From Kribbella sp. CA-293567 (GTDB lineage: Bacteria > Actinomycetota > Actinomycetes > Propionibacteriales > Kribbellaceae), in the NCBI RefSeq assembly GCF_027627575.1, contig NZ_CP114065.1:6386001-6450000 (forward strand): DNA of 64,000 nt. Reading direction: 5' to 3'. The notes under the pieces are model-generated. The model worked only from the letters and a program-made list of their open reading frames with translations. It was not told the DNA's origin and did not search any database. The position numbers and the translations under genes were made by a program. Shown here in pieces: positions 52,483-60,096 of this stretch (within the stretch, counting starts at the first letter, position 1; every line of letters starts with the position of its first letter).

Positions 52483-52863
52483 TTGCCCAGCAAGCCAATC
52501 GGCACGCTGTACCGCGGTCACGAAGGCATGTGGTCATGGGTGGCGCACCGGATCACCGGGGTCGGGATCTTCTTCTTCCTCCTCGTGCACGTGCTCGACA
52601 CCGCCCTCGTCCGGGTCTCCCCCGAGGCCTACAACGAGGTGATCGGTACCTACAAGAACCCGATCGTCGGCCTGATGGAGGTCGGTCTGGTCGGCGCCAT
52701 CCTGTTCCACGCGTTCAATGGCATCCGGCTGATCCTGGTCGACTTCTGGGCCAAGGGCCCGCGCAACCAGCGCAAGCTGATGATCGGCGTCGGCGTCGTC
52801 TGGGTGGTCCTGTTCGTGCCGTTCGTGGTCCGGCACCTGATGCACGTCTTCGGCGGGGAGTGA
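52483..52863 (+). CDS. sdhC: Succinate dehydrogenase cytochrome b subunit
   Basis: This 126-residue membrane anchor of complex II has three helices. It carries HRITGVGIFFFLLVHVLD in helix 1 and the haem-ligand region ILFHAFNGIR in helix 2. I start it at TTG 52483, where GGAGG lies 6 nt upstream and the length matches actinomycete SdhC; the longer GTG start at 52414 adds 23 residues with no family match. With SdhD it binds haem b and quinone. First gene of sdhCDAB. Confidence 0.88.
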   Translation: MPSKPIGTLYRGHEGMWSWVAHRITGVGIFFFLLVHVLDTALVRVSPEAYNEVIGTYKNPIVGLMEVGLVGAILFHAFNGIRLILVDFWAKGPRNQRKLMIGVGVVWVVLFVPFVVRHLMHVFGGE

Positions 52864-52865
52864 GT

Positions 52866-53321
52866 ATGTCCGAGATCGCAGTTCCGCGGTCCTCCACCCG
52901 GGGCCGGACCCTCAAGGGCGGCGGCCGCAACCGTTCCGGCCAGACCAACTTCGAGCTCTACAGCTGGCTGTTCATGCGGCTGTCCGGGCTGGCCCTGGTC
53001 GTCCTGGTGCTCGGCCACCTGTTCGTCAACCTGATGCTCGGCGGCGGGATCACCGCGCTGGACTTCGCCTTCGTGGCCGGCAAGTGGGCCAACCCGCTGT
53101 GGCAGGTCTGGGACCTGCTGATGCTGTGGCTGGCGATGCTGCACGGCACCAACGGAATGCGCACGATCATCAACGACTACGCGGAGAAGGACCAGACCAG
53201 GTTCTGGCTGAAGAGCCTGCTGATCACCGCCTCGATCGTGATCGTGGTGCTCGGCACCCTGGTCATCTTCACCTTCGACCCGTGCCTCGACCCCAGCTCC
53301 ACGCTGTCGGTCTGCCAGTAG
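52866..53321 (+). CDS. sdhD: Succinate dehydrogenase hydrophobic membrane anchor subunit
   Basis: This 151-residue protein has a ~35-residue polar N-terminus and three membrane helices: about 40-60 (LFMRLSGLALVVLVLGHLFV), 78-100 and 120-142. His in MLHGTNGMR is the expected haem ligand. It starts 2 bp after the sdhC stop and completes the membrane part of complex II with SdhC. Confidence 0.9.
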   Translation: MSEIAVPRSSTRGRTLKGGGRNRSGQTNFELYSWLFMRLSGLALVVLVLGHLFVNLMLGGGITALDFAFVAGKWANPLWQVWDLLMLWLAMLHGTNGMRTIINDYAEKDQTRFWLKSLLITASIVIVVLGTLVIFTFDPCLDPSSTLSVCQ

Positions 53322-53350
53322 TACCGCGACGTTTTCAAGAGAGGTCTCAG

Positions 53351-55093
53351 ATGCAGCGGCATCAGTACGACGTAGTCATCGTCGGCGCCGGCGGAGCAGG
53401 CATGCGTGCCGCTCTGGAGTCGAGCAAGCGGACCCGGACCGCGGTGCTCACCAAGCTCTACCCGACCCGGTCGCACACCGGCGCGGCCCAGGGCGGCATG
53501 TGTGCCGCGCTGGCCAACGTCGAGGAGGACAACTGGGAGTGGCACACCTTCGACACCGTCAAGGGTGGTGACTTCCTGGTCGACCAGGACGCCGCCGAGG
53601 TGATGTGCCGCGAGGCCGTCGACGCGGTCCTCGACCTGGAGAAGATGGGCCTGCCGTTCAACCGGACGGCCGAGGGCAAGATCGACCAGCGGTTCTTCGG
53701 TGGTCACACCCGCAACCACGGTGAGGCCGTCGTCCGCCGGTCCTGCTTCGCCGCGGACCGGACCGGCCACATGATCCTGCAGACGCTCTACCAGCAGTGC
53801 ATCAAGCAGAACGTCGAGTTCTTCAACGAGTTCTACGTGCTGGACCTGCTGATGGTCGGTGGCCGGTCCACCGGGGTGGTCGCCTACGAGCTGGCCACCG
53901 GTGAGCTGCACATCTTCTCGGCCAAGTCGGTCGTGTTCGCCTCCGGCGGTTTCGGCAAGGTCTTCCGGACCACCTCGAACGCGCACACGCTGACCGGCGA
54001 CGGGATGGGCATCACCTGGCGCAAGGGCCTGCCGCTGGAGGACATGGAGTTCTTCCAGTTCCACCCGACCGGCCTGGCCGGCCTCGGCGTGCTGCTGTCG
54101 GAGGCCGCTCGCGGTGAGGGCGGCATCCTGCGCAACTCCGACAACGAACGCTTCATGGAGCGTTACGCGCCGACCGTGAAGGACCTCGCCCCGCGGGACA
54201 TGGTCGCCCGCGCGATGGCGAACGAAGTACGGGAAGGGCGTGGCTGTGGGCCCGACAAGGCCTACGTGATGCTCGACCTGACCCACCTGGAGCCCGCGCA
54301 CATCGACGCGAAGCTGCCGGACATCACCGAGTTCGCCCGCACCTACCTCGGCGTCGAGCCGTACACCGAACAGATCCCGGTGTTCCCGACCGCGCACTAC
54401 GCGATGGGCGGCATCCCGACCAACATCAAGGGCGAGGCGCTGGCCAACAACGAGGACGTCATCCCCGGCCTGTACGCCGCCGGCGAGGTCGCCTGCGTCT
54501 CGGTGCACGGCGCCAACCGGCTCGGCACGAACTCGCTGCTGGACATCAACGTGTTCGGCCGGCGGGCCGGTATCGCCGCCGCGGAGTACGCCGAGACGGT
54601 GGAGTACGAGGAGTTGCCGGAGGCACCGGAAGCCTTCGTGGTCGACCTGATCGAGAGCATGCGGGACGCGACCGGTACCGAGCGGGTGGCCGCGATCCGG
54701 ACCGACCTGCAGGCCACCATGGACATCAACGCGCAGGTCTACCGGACCGAGGGCTCGCTCAAGCAGGCGCTCACCGATATCGAGGGCCTCAAGCAACGGT
54801 TCGCGAACGTCTCCGTGCAGGACAAGGGCAAGCGGTTCAACACCGACCTGCTGGAGGCCGTCGAACTGGGCTTCCTGCTCGACCTGGCCGAGGTCCTGGT
54901 GGTCTCCGCGCTGGCCCGCAAGGAGTCCCGCGGCGGGCACTTCCGCGAGGACTACGACAAGCGTGACGACGTGAACTTCATGCGGCACACGATGGCCTAC
55001 CGGACGATCGATGCCGAGGGCAACACCAATATCCGACTGGACTACAAGCCGGTCGTACAGACCCGCTACAAGCCGATGGAGCGGAAGTACTGA
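53351..55093 (+). CDS. sdhA: Succinate dehydrogenase flavoprotein subunit
   Basis: This 580-residue catalytic subunit oxidises succinate to fumarate. The FAD dinucleotide fold is VVIVGAGGAGMRAAL, the covalent FAD His is in TRSHTGAAQGGM, and the active-site regions are GGHTRNHGEAVVRRS and the later HGANRLGTNSLLD. Full length with a normal C-terminus (PVVQTRYKPMERKY). Its stop overlaps the sdhB start by one base. Confidence 0.95.
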   Translation: MQRHQYDVVIVGAGGAGMRAALESSKRTRTAVLTKLYPTRSHTGAAQGGMCAALANVEEDNWEWHTFDTVKGGDFLVDQDAAEVMCREAVDAVLDLEKMGLPFNRTAEGKIDQRFFGGHTRNHGEAVVRRSCFAADRTGHMILQTLYQQCIKQNVEFFNEFYVLDLLMVGGRSTGVVAYELATGELHIFSAKSVVFASGGFGKVFRTTSNAHTLTGDGMGITWRKGLPLEDMEFFQFHPTGLAGLGVLLSEAARGEGGILRNSDNERFMERYAPTVKDLAPRDMVARAMANEVREGRGCGPDKAYVMLDLTHLEPAHIDAKLPDITEFARTYLGVEPYTEQIPVFPTAHYAMGGIPTNIKGEALANNEDVIPGLYAAGEVACVSVHGANRLGTNSLLDINVFGRRAGIAAAEYAETVEYEELPEAPEAFVVDLIESMRDATGTERVAAIRTDLQATMDINAQVYRTEGSLKQALTDIEGLKQRFANVSVQDKGKRFNTDLLEAVELGFLLDLAEVLVVSALARKESRGGHFREDYDKRDDVNFMRHTMAYRTIDAEGNTNIRLDYKPVVQTRYKPMERKY

Positions 55094-55797
55094 TGGACGT
55101 CAAGGTCAAGATCCTTCGGTACAACCCCGAAGTACTGGACGAGACCGAGTGGAAGACCTACGCGGTCACGCTGCAGCCGGGTGACCGGGTGCTCGACGCG
55201 CTGCACAAGATCAAGTGGGAGCAGGACGGCACCCTGACCTTCCGCCGGTCCTGCGCGCACGGGGTCTGCGGTTCGGACGCGATGCGGATCAACGGCCGCA
55301 ACCGGCTGGCCTGCAAGACGCTGATCAAGGACCTGAACCCGGAGAAGGAGATCACCGTCGAGCCCATCAAGGGCCTGCCGGTGCTCAAGGACCTGGTCGT
55401 CGACATGGAGCCGTTCTTCGACGCGTACCGCGCGATCATGCCGTTCCTGGTCACCGACGGGCACGAGCCGAGCCGGGAGCGGATCCAGTCCCAGGCCGAC
55501 CGGGAGCGCTTCGACGACACCACCAAGTGCATCCTCTGCGCCGCCTGTACGACGTCCTGCCCGGTGTTCTGGTCCGACGGCCAGTACTTCGGTCCGCAGG
55601 CGATCGTCGGCGCGCACCGGTTCATCTTCGACAGCCGGGACGAGGGCACCGAGCAGCGGCTCGAGATCCTGAACGACAAGGAGGGTGTCTGGCGCTGCCG
55701 GACCACCTTCAACTGCACCGACGCCTGCCCGCGCGGCATCGAGGTCACCAAGGCGATCCAGGAGGTCAAGCGGGCGCTGATCTTCCGCCGCGTCTGA
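55093..55797 (+). CDS. sdhB: Succinate dehydrogenase iron-sulfur subunit
   Basis: This 234-residue subunit carries electrons from FAD to quinone. The [2Fe-2S] ligands lie in RRSCAHGVCGSDAM and a later Cys in RLACKTL. The [4Fe-4S] and [3Fe-4S] ligands lie in CILCAACTTSCPVFW and CTDACPRGIEV. The ATG overlaps the sdhA stop by one base. Last gene of the operon, followed by a strong hairpin. Confidence 0.95.
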   Translation: MDVKVKILRYNPEVLDETEWKTYAVTLQPGDRVLDALHKIKWEQDGTLTFRRSCAHGVCGSDAMRINGRNRLACKTLIKDLNPEKEITVEPIKGLPVLKDLVVDMEPFFDAYRAIMPFLVTDGHEPSRERIQSQADRERFDDTTKCILCAACTTSCPVFWSDGQYFGPQAIVGAHRFIFDSRDEGTEQRLEILNDKEGVWRCRTTFNCTDACPRGIEVTKAIQEVKRALIFRRV

Positions 55798-55814
55798 CCC
55801 CTGCCGCACCACCG

Positions 55815-55848
55815 ACGTCCGGTCCTCCCCTCGGGGGTGACCGGACGT
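55815..55848 (+). terminator. Terminator of the sdhCDAB operon
   Basis: ACGTCCGGTC (55815-55824) pairs perfectly with GACCGGACGT (55839-55848), and the loop itself contains CCCC-TC-GGGG, giving an almost continuous long stem 17 bp after the sdhB stop. It lacks a U-run, as usual in this group. Confidence 0.75.
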
Positions 55849-55919
55849 TGTGGTTCGGTGATGCAACCGGACCGGCTTCCCAGGAGTCGTGCAGGCAAAG
55901 GTCCGAACTGGGAGTGGTG

Positions 55920-56429
55920 ATGGCTGACGAAGACACGGTGCGCGAGCTGTACGAGGGGTGCTACCGGCGCCTGGTGGGTCAGTTGTTCGCAATCTGCGGC
56001 AGCCGGGGCGAGGCCGAGGACGCGGTCCAGGAGGCCTTCGTCAAGGCGGTGGAGAAGCCCCGGCGGTTCGCCCAGGTGGACAACCCGGAGGCATGGCTGC
56101 GCACGGTCGCGCTGAACGTACTGCGCAGCCGGTACCGCCGGGCGTCGCGTTTCCACGGGCTGCTGTCGCGCCAGGTCTCGCCGGAGACGGCCACGACCGG
56201 GATGTCCGCTGACCGGGTGGCGCTCGTCGACGCGCTGCGGCAGCTGCCCTACGAGCAGCGCGAGGCGATCGCGCTGCACCACATCGTCGACCTGCCGGTG
56301 CGCGAGATCGCGGCGCAACTGGGAGTCCCGGAGGGGACCGTCAAGGCCCGGCTGGCCCGGGGCCGGGCCCGGCTCGCGCCACTGCTCGCAGAGTTCGCCG
56401 ACGACGCCGAGGAGGTCAACCATGTCTGA
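55920..56429 (+). CDS. ECF sigma factor (SigE-like)
   Basis: This 169-residue sigma factor has region 2 (RGEAEDAVQEAFVKAVEKP, then NPEAWLRTVALNVLRSRYRR) at about 28-80 and region 4 (LPVREIAAQLGVPEGTVKARL) at about 128-148. ATG 55920 has GGGAG 5 nt upstream. It overlaps the next gene by 8 bp, so the two are coupled; that partner probably controls it. It follows the sdh terminator and has its own upstream region. Confidence 0.88.
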   Translation: MADEDTVRELYEGCYRRLVGQLFAICGSRGEAEDAVQEAFVKAVEKPRRFAQVDNPEAWLRTVALNVLRSRYRRASRFHGLLSRQVSPETATTGMSADRVALVDALRQLPYEQREAIALHHIVDLPVREIAAQLGVPEGTVKARLARGRARLAPLLAEFADDAEEVNHV

Positions 56430-57609
56430 GCTGAAAGAACTGTCCTGGGAAGTCCAGAAGACCGTCCAGCCGCTGCCCTTCGAGACGCTGCGCCGCCGTG
56501 GCGTCCGCCGCCGTCGCCGCCGTCAGGCGCTCACCGGAGCCGGAGCCGCCGCGGCGGTCGCGATCGCAGTACTGGCTGTGATGCTGCCGCTGGGTGATGT
56601 GACCGGTACCGAGAAGCCGCCGGTCGCCGGCACGCCGACCGTGATTCCGGTCGATCAGGCGGCCGAGAAGCTGCTCGCGGACAAGAAGTCGGGCAGCATC
56701 GCCATCGCGTTCGGCACGCCCACACGGTGGGCCTCGGTGTGGTCCTCTCCCGCGCCGGACTACACCTACGACTCCGTCGCAGTGCTGAGCCGGGACGGAG
56801 TACGAGCCACGACGCCGGTACGCAAGGAGCCGTGGCGGGTGCTGCAGGCAGGTGACGAGGCGCTGGCGCTGGCGCTGCCAGGAGATCTGAAGGAGGGCGA
56901 TCCCAGGTGGTCCCAGAGCCTGATGGTTCGGCTGACCGACCAGGGCCGGATCGAGAAGCAGTTGAGCTGGGCACCGCCGACCAGCGAGTTCGCCGCTGAT
57001 GACGTGCTGCTGGTGCAAGGGAGCTTGCAGGCGCTGAACCCGGAGACCGGCAAGCTGCGAGAGGTGAAGATCCCGGGTCTGCAAGGCGCCGGGCAGCCGC
57101 AGCGCGACACCACCGGCCGGTGGTGGCTGATGGGCGCGAACGAGCGCGGAGCCTGCACCGTCTACTGGACCGACGACAACGGCAAGAGCTGGGACAACCA
57201 CGTCGTCGACTCCGCCCGGCCGCGGGGTTCACTGGGGGTCAGTCCCGACGGCAGGACCCTGGTGGCGTATCCGGCCCGTAAGTTCGACGCGCCGGATGGA
57301 GCCGTCCCGGTACAGCTTTCCACCGATCGCGGCGCGCGCTGGACGACAGTGGTGACCCGCGATCCCACCTTCCTGTCGGACCCGGTCGCCTTCGACGACG
57401 GCACGGCGCTGCTGCTCTACCAGGGTAAGAAGCGCGAACTCCTGCGGCCGGGTGCCGGTGCGCCGCTGGCTCCACCGGCAGACCTGGGCGAACTGAAGAG
57501 TCTGGGCGGCCTCGTCTATGCGAGCCGGTACCACTTGGGTGGTAAGAACACCCAGGCCATGACCAGCGCCGATCATGGCGTGACCTGGAAGTACTTCGAA
57601 CCCCGCTAG
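56422..57609 (+). CDS. Membrane-anchored BNR-propeller protein partner of the sigma factor
   Basis: This 395-residue protein has a short basic cytoplasmic N-terminus (residues 1-36, with RRRGVRRRRRRQ), one membrane helix (about 38-56) and a large extracytoplasmic domain. The domain contains sialidase-type BNR (Asp-box) repeats: TDDNGKSW, STDRGARW and SADHGVTW, consistent with a beta-propeller. No glycosidase active-site set is evident. It is coupled to the sigma gene by an 8-bp overlap, so it may act as an anti-sigma-like sensor; the cytoplasmic part is very short for that. It ends overlapping the convergent DUF2000 gene by 4 bp. Confidence 0.78.
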   Translation: MSELKELSWEVQKTVQPLPFETLRRRGVRRRRRRQALTGAGAAAAVAIAVLAVMLPLGDVTGTEKPPVAGTPTVIPVDQAAEKLLADKKSGSIAIAFGTPTRWASVWSSPAPDYTYDSVAVLSRDGVRATTPVRKEPWRVLQAGDEALALALPGDLKEGDPRWSQSLMVRLTDQGRIEKQLSWAPPTSEFAADDVLLVQGSLQALNPETGKLREVKIPGLQGAGQPQRDTTGRWWLMGANERGACTVYWTDDNGKSWDNHVVDSARPRGSLGVSPDGRTLVAYPARKFDAPDGAVPVQLSTDRGARWTTVVTRDPTFLSDPVAFDDGTALLLYQGKKRELLRPGAGAPLAPPADLGELKSLGGLVYASRYHLGGKNTQAMTSADHGVTWKYFEPR

Positions 57610-58037
57610 GGGTGCATCCTCGCGCCCTTGAGGATCTTGTCCACCGCGTTCTTCGGACCGTGCAGGGCCAGCCCGACCAGGTCGAGCTGGCCCTGCCGGA
57701 CTGCTTTCACGACCGCGCGGTTGTCTCGGTCGTTGCCTGTGGCAAACAGATCCTGGGTGAAGATCGAGACGGTGAGCCCGCGGCCGAGGGCACGCTGGTG
57801 GGCGGTGGTCATGAACTCCTTCGCGCCCTCGAAGACCAGCACCGGCTGGCGGAACATCGGCAGGTACCGCGTCCCGTCGGCGTCCTCGTACGGCTCGCCC
57901 ACCAGTTCCGGGGTGCTCGCCGCGATCCCGCTCACCAGGAACGCCGTCACGTTCAACCGCTGCCAGCTCGCCAGGTCGTCCCGCAACAGCACCGCGATCT
58001 TGGTTTCGAACCGAATCGGCTCAGCATCGTTGTCCAC
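57606..58037 (-). CDS. DUF2000 family protein
   Basis: This 143-residue cytoplasmic protein fits DUF2000: RFETKIAVLLRDDLASWQRLNV at the start, FRQPVLVFEG in the middle, and ALGRGLTVSIFTQDLFATG followed by VGLALHGPKNAVDKI at the end. The fold resembles peptidyl-tRNA hydrolase II, but no activity is established. It stands alone, convergent with the BNR gene. Confidence 0.82.
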   Translation of the reverse strand: MDNDAEPIRFETKIAVLLRDDLASWQRLNVTAFLVSGIAASTPELVGEPYEDADGTRYLPMFRQPVLVFEGAKEFMTTAHQRALGRGLTVSIFTQDLFATGNDRDNRAVVKAVRQGQLDLVGLALHGPKNAVDKILKGARMHP

Positions 58038-58091
58038 AGCCTCGAATCTGCCCGCTGAATCGCAGCCCCGGCTTGTACGTTCTTTGCAGGA

Positions 58092-58922
58092 TCAGCAGTA
58101 CGGCGGGTTGGAGGTGATGGCTGTGGCTACCCGGAGGAAGAGGTTGAAGAGGCGGTACAGGTCGGGCATCGGGGCCTCGACGGTGACGGTGCGGTCGTCG
58201 GTGCGGGTGACGCCGGGGATGGCGGGGAGGTGAGAGGCGACGGAGGCGTTCTGCCAGCGGACCGCCAGCCGGTGCGTGGTGCGGTCGGCGGCCGGGGTGG
58301 CTCTCGGTGCGCGGAGGGCCGTCCCGGTGGCCGACTCGATGGCGGCGCGTGCCTCGGCGACGGGGACGAGTTGGGCGGCGAAGCGGTCCTTGGCGAACTT
58401 GACCGGCACGGTCGCCACCGACGGGTCCCAGCCGGTCGTCTCGGCGCAGGCAGCGTCGTCGCCGGTCAGCAGCACCACCGGTACGCCGTACGCCGCGGCG
58501 GTCGCGTGCAGCAGGCCGATCTCTCCGACCGGGCGGTCATCCAGCCAGATGTCCTCGATCTCGTGGCCCATGAAGCTGTGGCTCAGTACGCCGAGGATCC
58601 CGGCCCGGGCGTGGAAGCCGACGCAGACCACGGCGTCGTACTCCGGTGTCAGGCCCTCGATCATGCCCATCGGCTTCGGCCGGCCCTTGATCAGCGTCAC
58701 CCGCGGATCGAGCAACTCCGGCAGCAGGTTGCGCATCGGGCCGTGTGCATCGTTGACCAGAACCGTCGACGCCCCGCCCGCGAAGGCGCCCCGGACGGCC
58801 GCGTTGACGTCCTCGGTCATCAGCACCCGGCCGCGCTCGTAGTCGCGCCCGCCGGGCTGGACGTCCTCGGCGTCGACGAGTCCGGTGATGCCTTCCATGT
58901 CCGCGCTCAGGTAGACCTTCAT
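58092..58922 (-). CDS. M55-family D-aminopeptidase (DppA-like)
   Basis: This 276-residue zinc peptidase begins MKVYLSADMEGITGLVDAED, the M55 metal-site N-terminus (SxDxEG). Further ligands and shape residues are in LVNDAHGPMRNL and VGFHARAG. DppA-type enzymes hydrolyse D-amino-acid dipeptides and recycle peptidoglycan peptides. The C-terminal ~40 residues end in a hydrophobic LYRLFNLFLRVATAI. It diverges from the AraC regulator with only 23 bp between the starts, so the two are probably co-regulated. Confidence 0.88.
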   Translation of the reverse strand: MKVYLSADMEGITGLVDAEDVQPGGRDYERGRVLMTEDVNAAVRGAFAGGASTVLVNDAHGPMRNLLPELLDPRVTLIKGRPKPMGMIEGLTPEYDAVVCVGFHARAGILGVLSHSFMGHEIEDIWLDDRPVGEIGLLHATAAAYGVPVVLLTGDDAACAETTGWDPSVATVPVKFAKDRFAAQLVPVAEARAAIESATGTALRAPRATPAADRTTHRLAVRWQNASVASHLPAIPGVTRTDDRTVTVEAPMPDLYRLFNLFLRVATAITSNPPYC

Positions 58923-58945
58923 CGCCTGAGCGTATGTTCTGAGGT

Positions 58946-59740
58946 ATGAGCACCGGCGCGCAGGTGACGGCCTGGCGGCCCGCCCTGGAGGGGGTCGTCG
59001 AGGTGCTGCACGCGCACTTCCCGGCCCACGCCTACCCCAGCCACACGCACGACGCGTGGACGGTGCTGATCGTCGACGAGGGCACGGTCCAGTACGACCT
59101 GGATCACCGCGAGCACGGTCTGGCGCAGGCCCAGGTCTCGCTGCTGCCGCCGAACGTCCCGCACGACGGCCGCTCGGTGCATCCCGGGGGCTTCCGCAAG
59201 CGGGTGCTCTACCTCGCCGCGGATCGCTTGGGCGGCGAAGGGCTGGTCGGTGCGGCGGTGGACCAGCCGGAGTACGCCGATCCGGTCCTGCGGCACCGCC
59301 TGCACCAGTTGCACGGCGTACTCGTCGACGGACGGGAGGACCTGGAGGCGCAGAGCCGGCTCACGTTGATCGAGGAGCGCCTGCAGCAGCATCTACGGCA
59401 GCAGGTCACGCCTCCCCCGGAGCTCCGGGATCCGGGCCTGGCCGCCGAGCTCAGGGAACTGCTCGACGCCCGGCTGCCGACCGGGGTCACCCTCGCCGAA
59501 GCGGCGGAGGTCGTGCACGCGCATCCGGCTCACCTCGTGCGCGCGTTCAGCCGGGAGTACGGGCTACCGCCGCATCGCTACTTGACCGGGCGACGGGTCG
59601 AGCTGGCCAGGCGGTACCTGCTGGAGGGCCGGCCGGCGGCGGAGGTCGCGGTACTGGCCGGGTTCTACGACCAGTCGCACCTCAACCGGCACTTCCGCCG
59701 GATGCTCGGGGTCAGTCCTTCGCGGTTCGCGCGGCCTTGA
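58946..59740 (+). CDS. AraC-family transcriptional regulator
   Basis: This 264-residue regulator has an N-terminal cupin-type sensing domain (about 1-110; HAHFPAHAYPSHTHDAWTVLIVDEG) and a C-terminal double helix-turn-helix (about 165-262; TLAEAAEVVHAHPAHLVRAF, then EVAVLAGFYDQSHLNRHFRR). ATG 58946 faces the D-aminopeptidase start, its likely target. Its end overlaps the convergent small membrane gene by 29 bp. Confidence 0.88.
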   Translation: MSTGAQVTAWRPALEGVVEVLHAHFPAHAYPSHTHDAWTVLIVDEGTVQYDLDHREHGLAQAQVSLLPPNVPHDGRSVHPGGFRKRVLYLAADRLGGEGLVGAAVDQPEYADPVLRHRLHQLHGVLVDGREDLEAQSRLTLIEERLQQHLRQQVTPPPELRDPGLAAELRELLDARLPTGVTLAEAAEVVHAHPAHLVRAFSREYGLPPHRYLTGRRVELARRYLLEGRPAAEVAVLAGFYDQSHLNRHFRRMLGVSPSRFARP

Positions 59741-59933
59741 GCGCGTGGACGCCCCACTTGCCGAGGACGGCGGCGATCACCAGGTTGACCACGATCAGCA
59801 CCGTGTGGGCGATGTAGTACCCGCGCGGGCGGCCTTCCGTGCCGGCCAGGTTCTTGATGAACGTCGCGTAGGTGACGACGTTCCAGCCGGCGATACCGAT
59901 CAGGACCAGGGCGTGCTTCTTCTCGAGCTTCAC
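59712..59933 (-). CDS. SCO4848-like small membrane protein
   Basis: This 73-residue protein has two membrane helices (about 9-27 and 41-62). The sequence MKLEKKHALVLIGIAGWNVVTYATFIKNL resembles the SCO4848 family, common in actinomycetes and of unknown role. It overlaps the 3' end of the AraC gene by 29 bp on the opposite strand, so the two transcripts would be antisense at their ends. Confidence 0.72.
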   Translation of the reverse strand: MKLEKKHALVLIGIAGWNVVTYATFIKNLAGTEGRPRGYYIAHTVLIVVNLVIAAVLGKWGVHALKAARTAKD

Positions 59934-60057
59934 GAGAACAGTCTGGCGTAGCGGGGCGGCCGCGCCTCACTCGGCCGCCCCGAACGAGGGGCGAGCTCTC
60001 TACGTGAGAACGACACTGGTTCAGCGCGGAGGCGTGATCAAGCCTTTCAAGCTACTC

Positions 60058-60083
60058 GCGGGTAAAAACAAGGGTTAACCCGC
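60058..60083 (-). terminator. Probable terminator of the LuxR gene
   Basis: Read on the minus strand, GCGGGT (60083-60078) pairs with ACCCGC (60063-60058). The loop carries GGGTTAACCC followed by TTGTTTTT, the only clear T-rich stretch of this kind near a gene end in the window. It lies 14 bp after the stop at 60097. Confidence 0.6.
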
Positions 60084-60096
60084 TCGGTAGCCGCTG

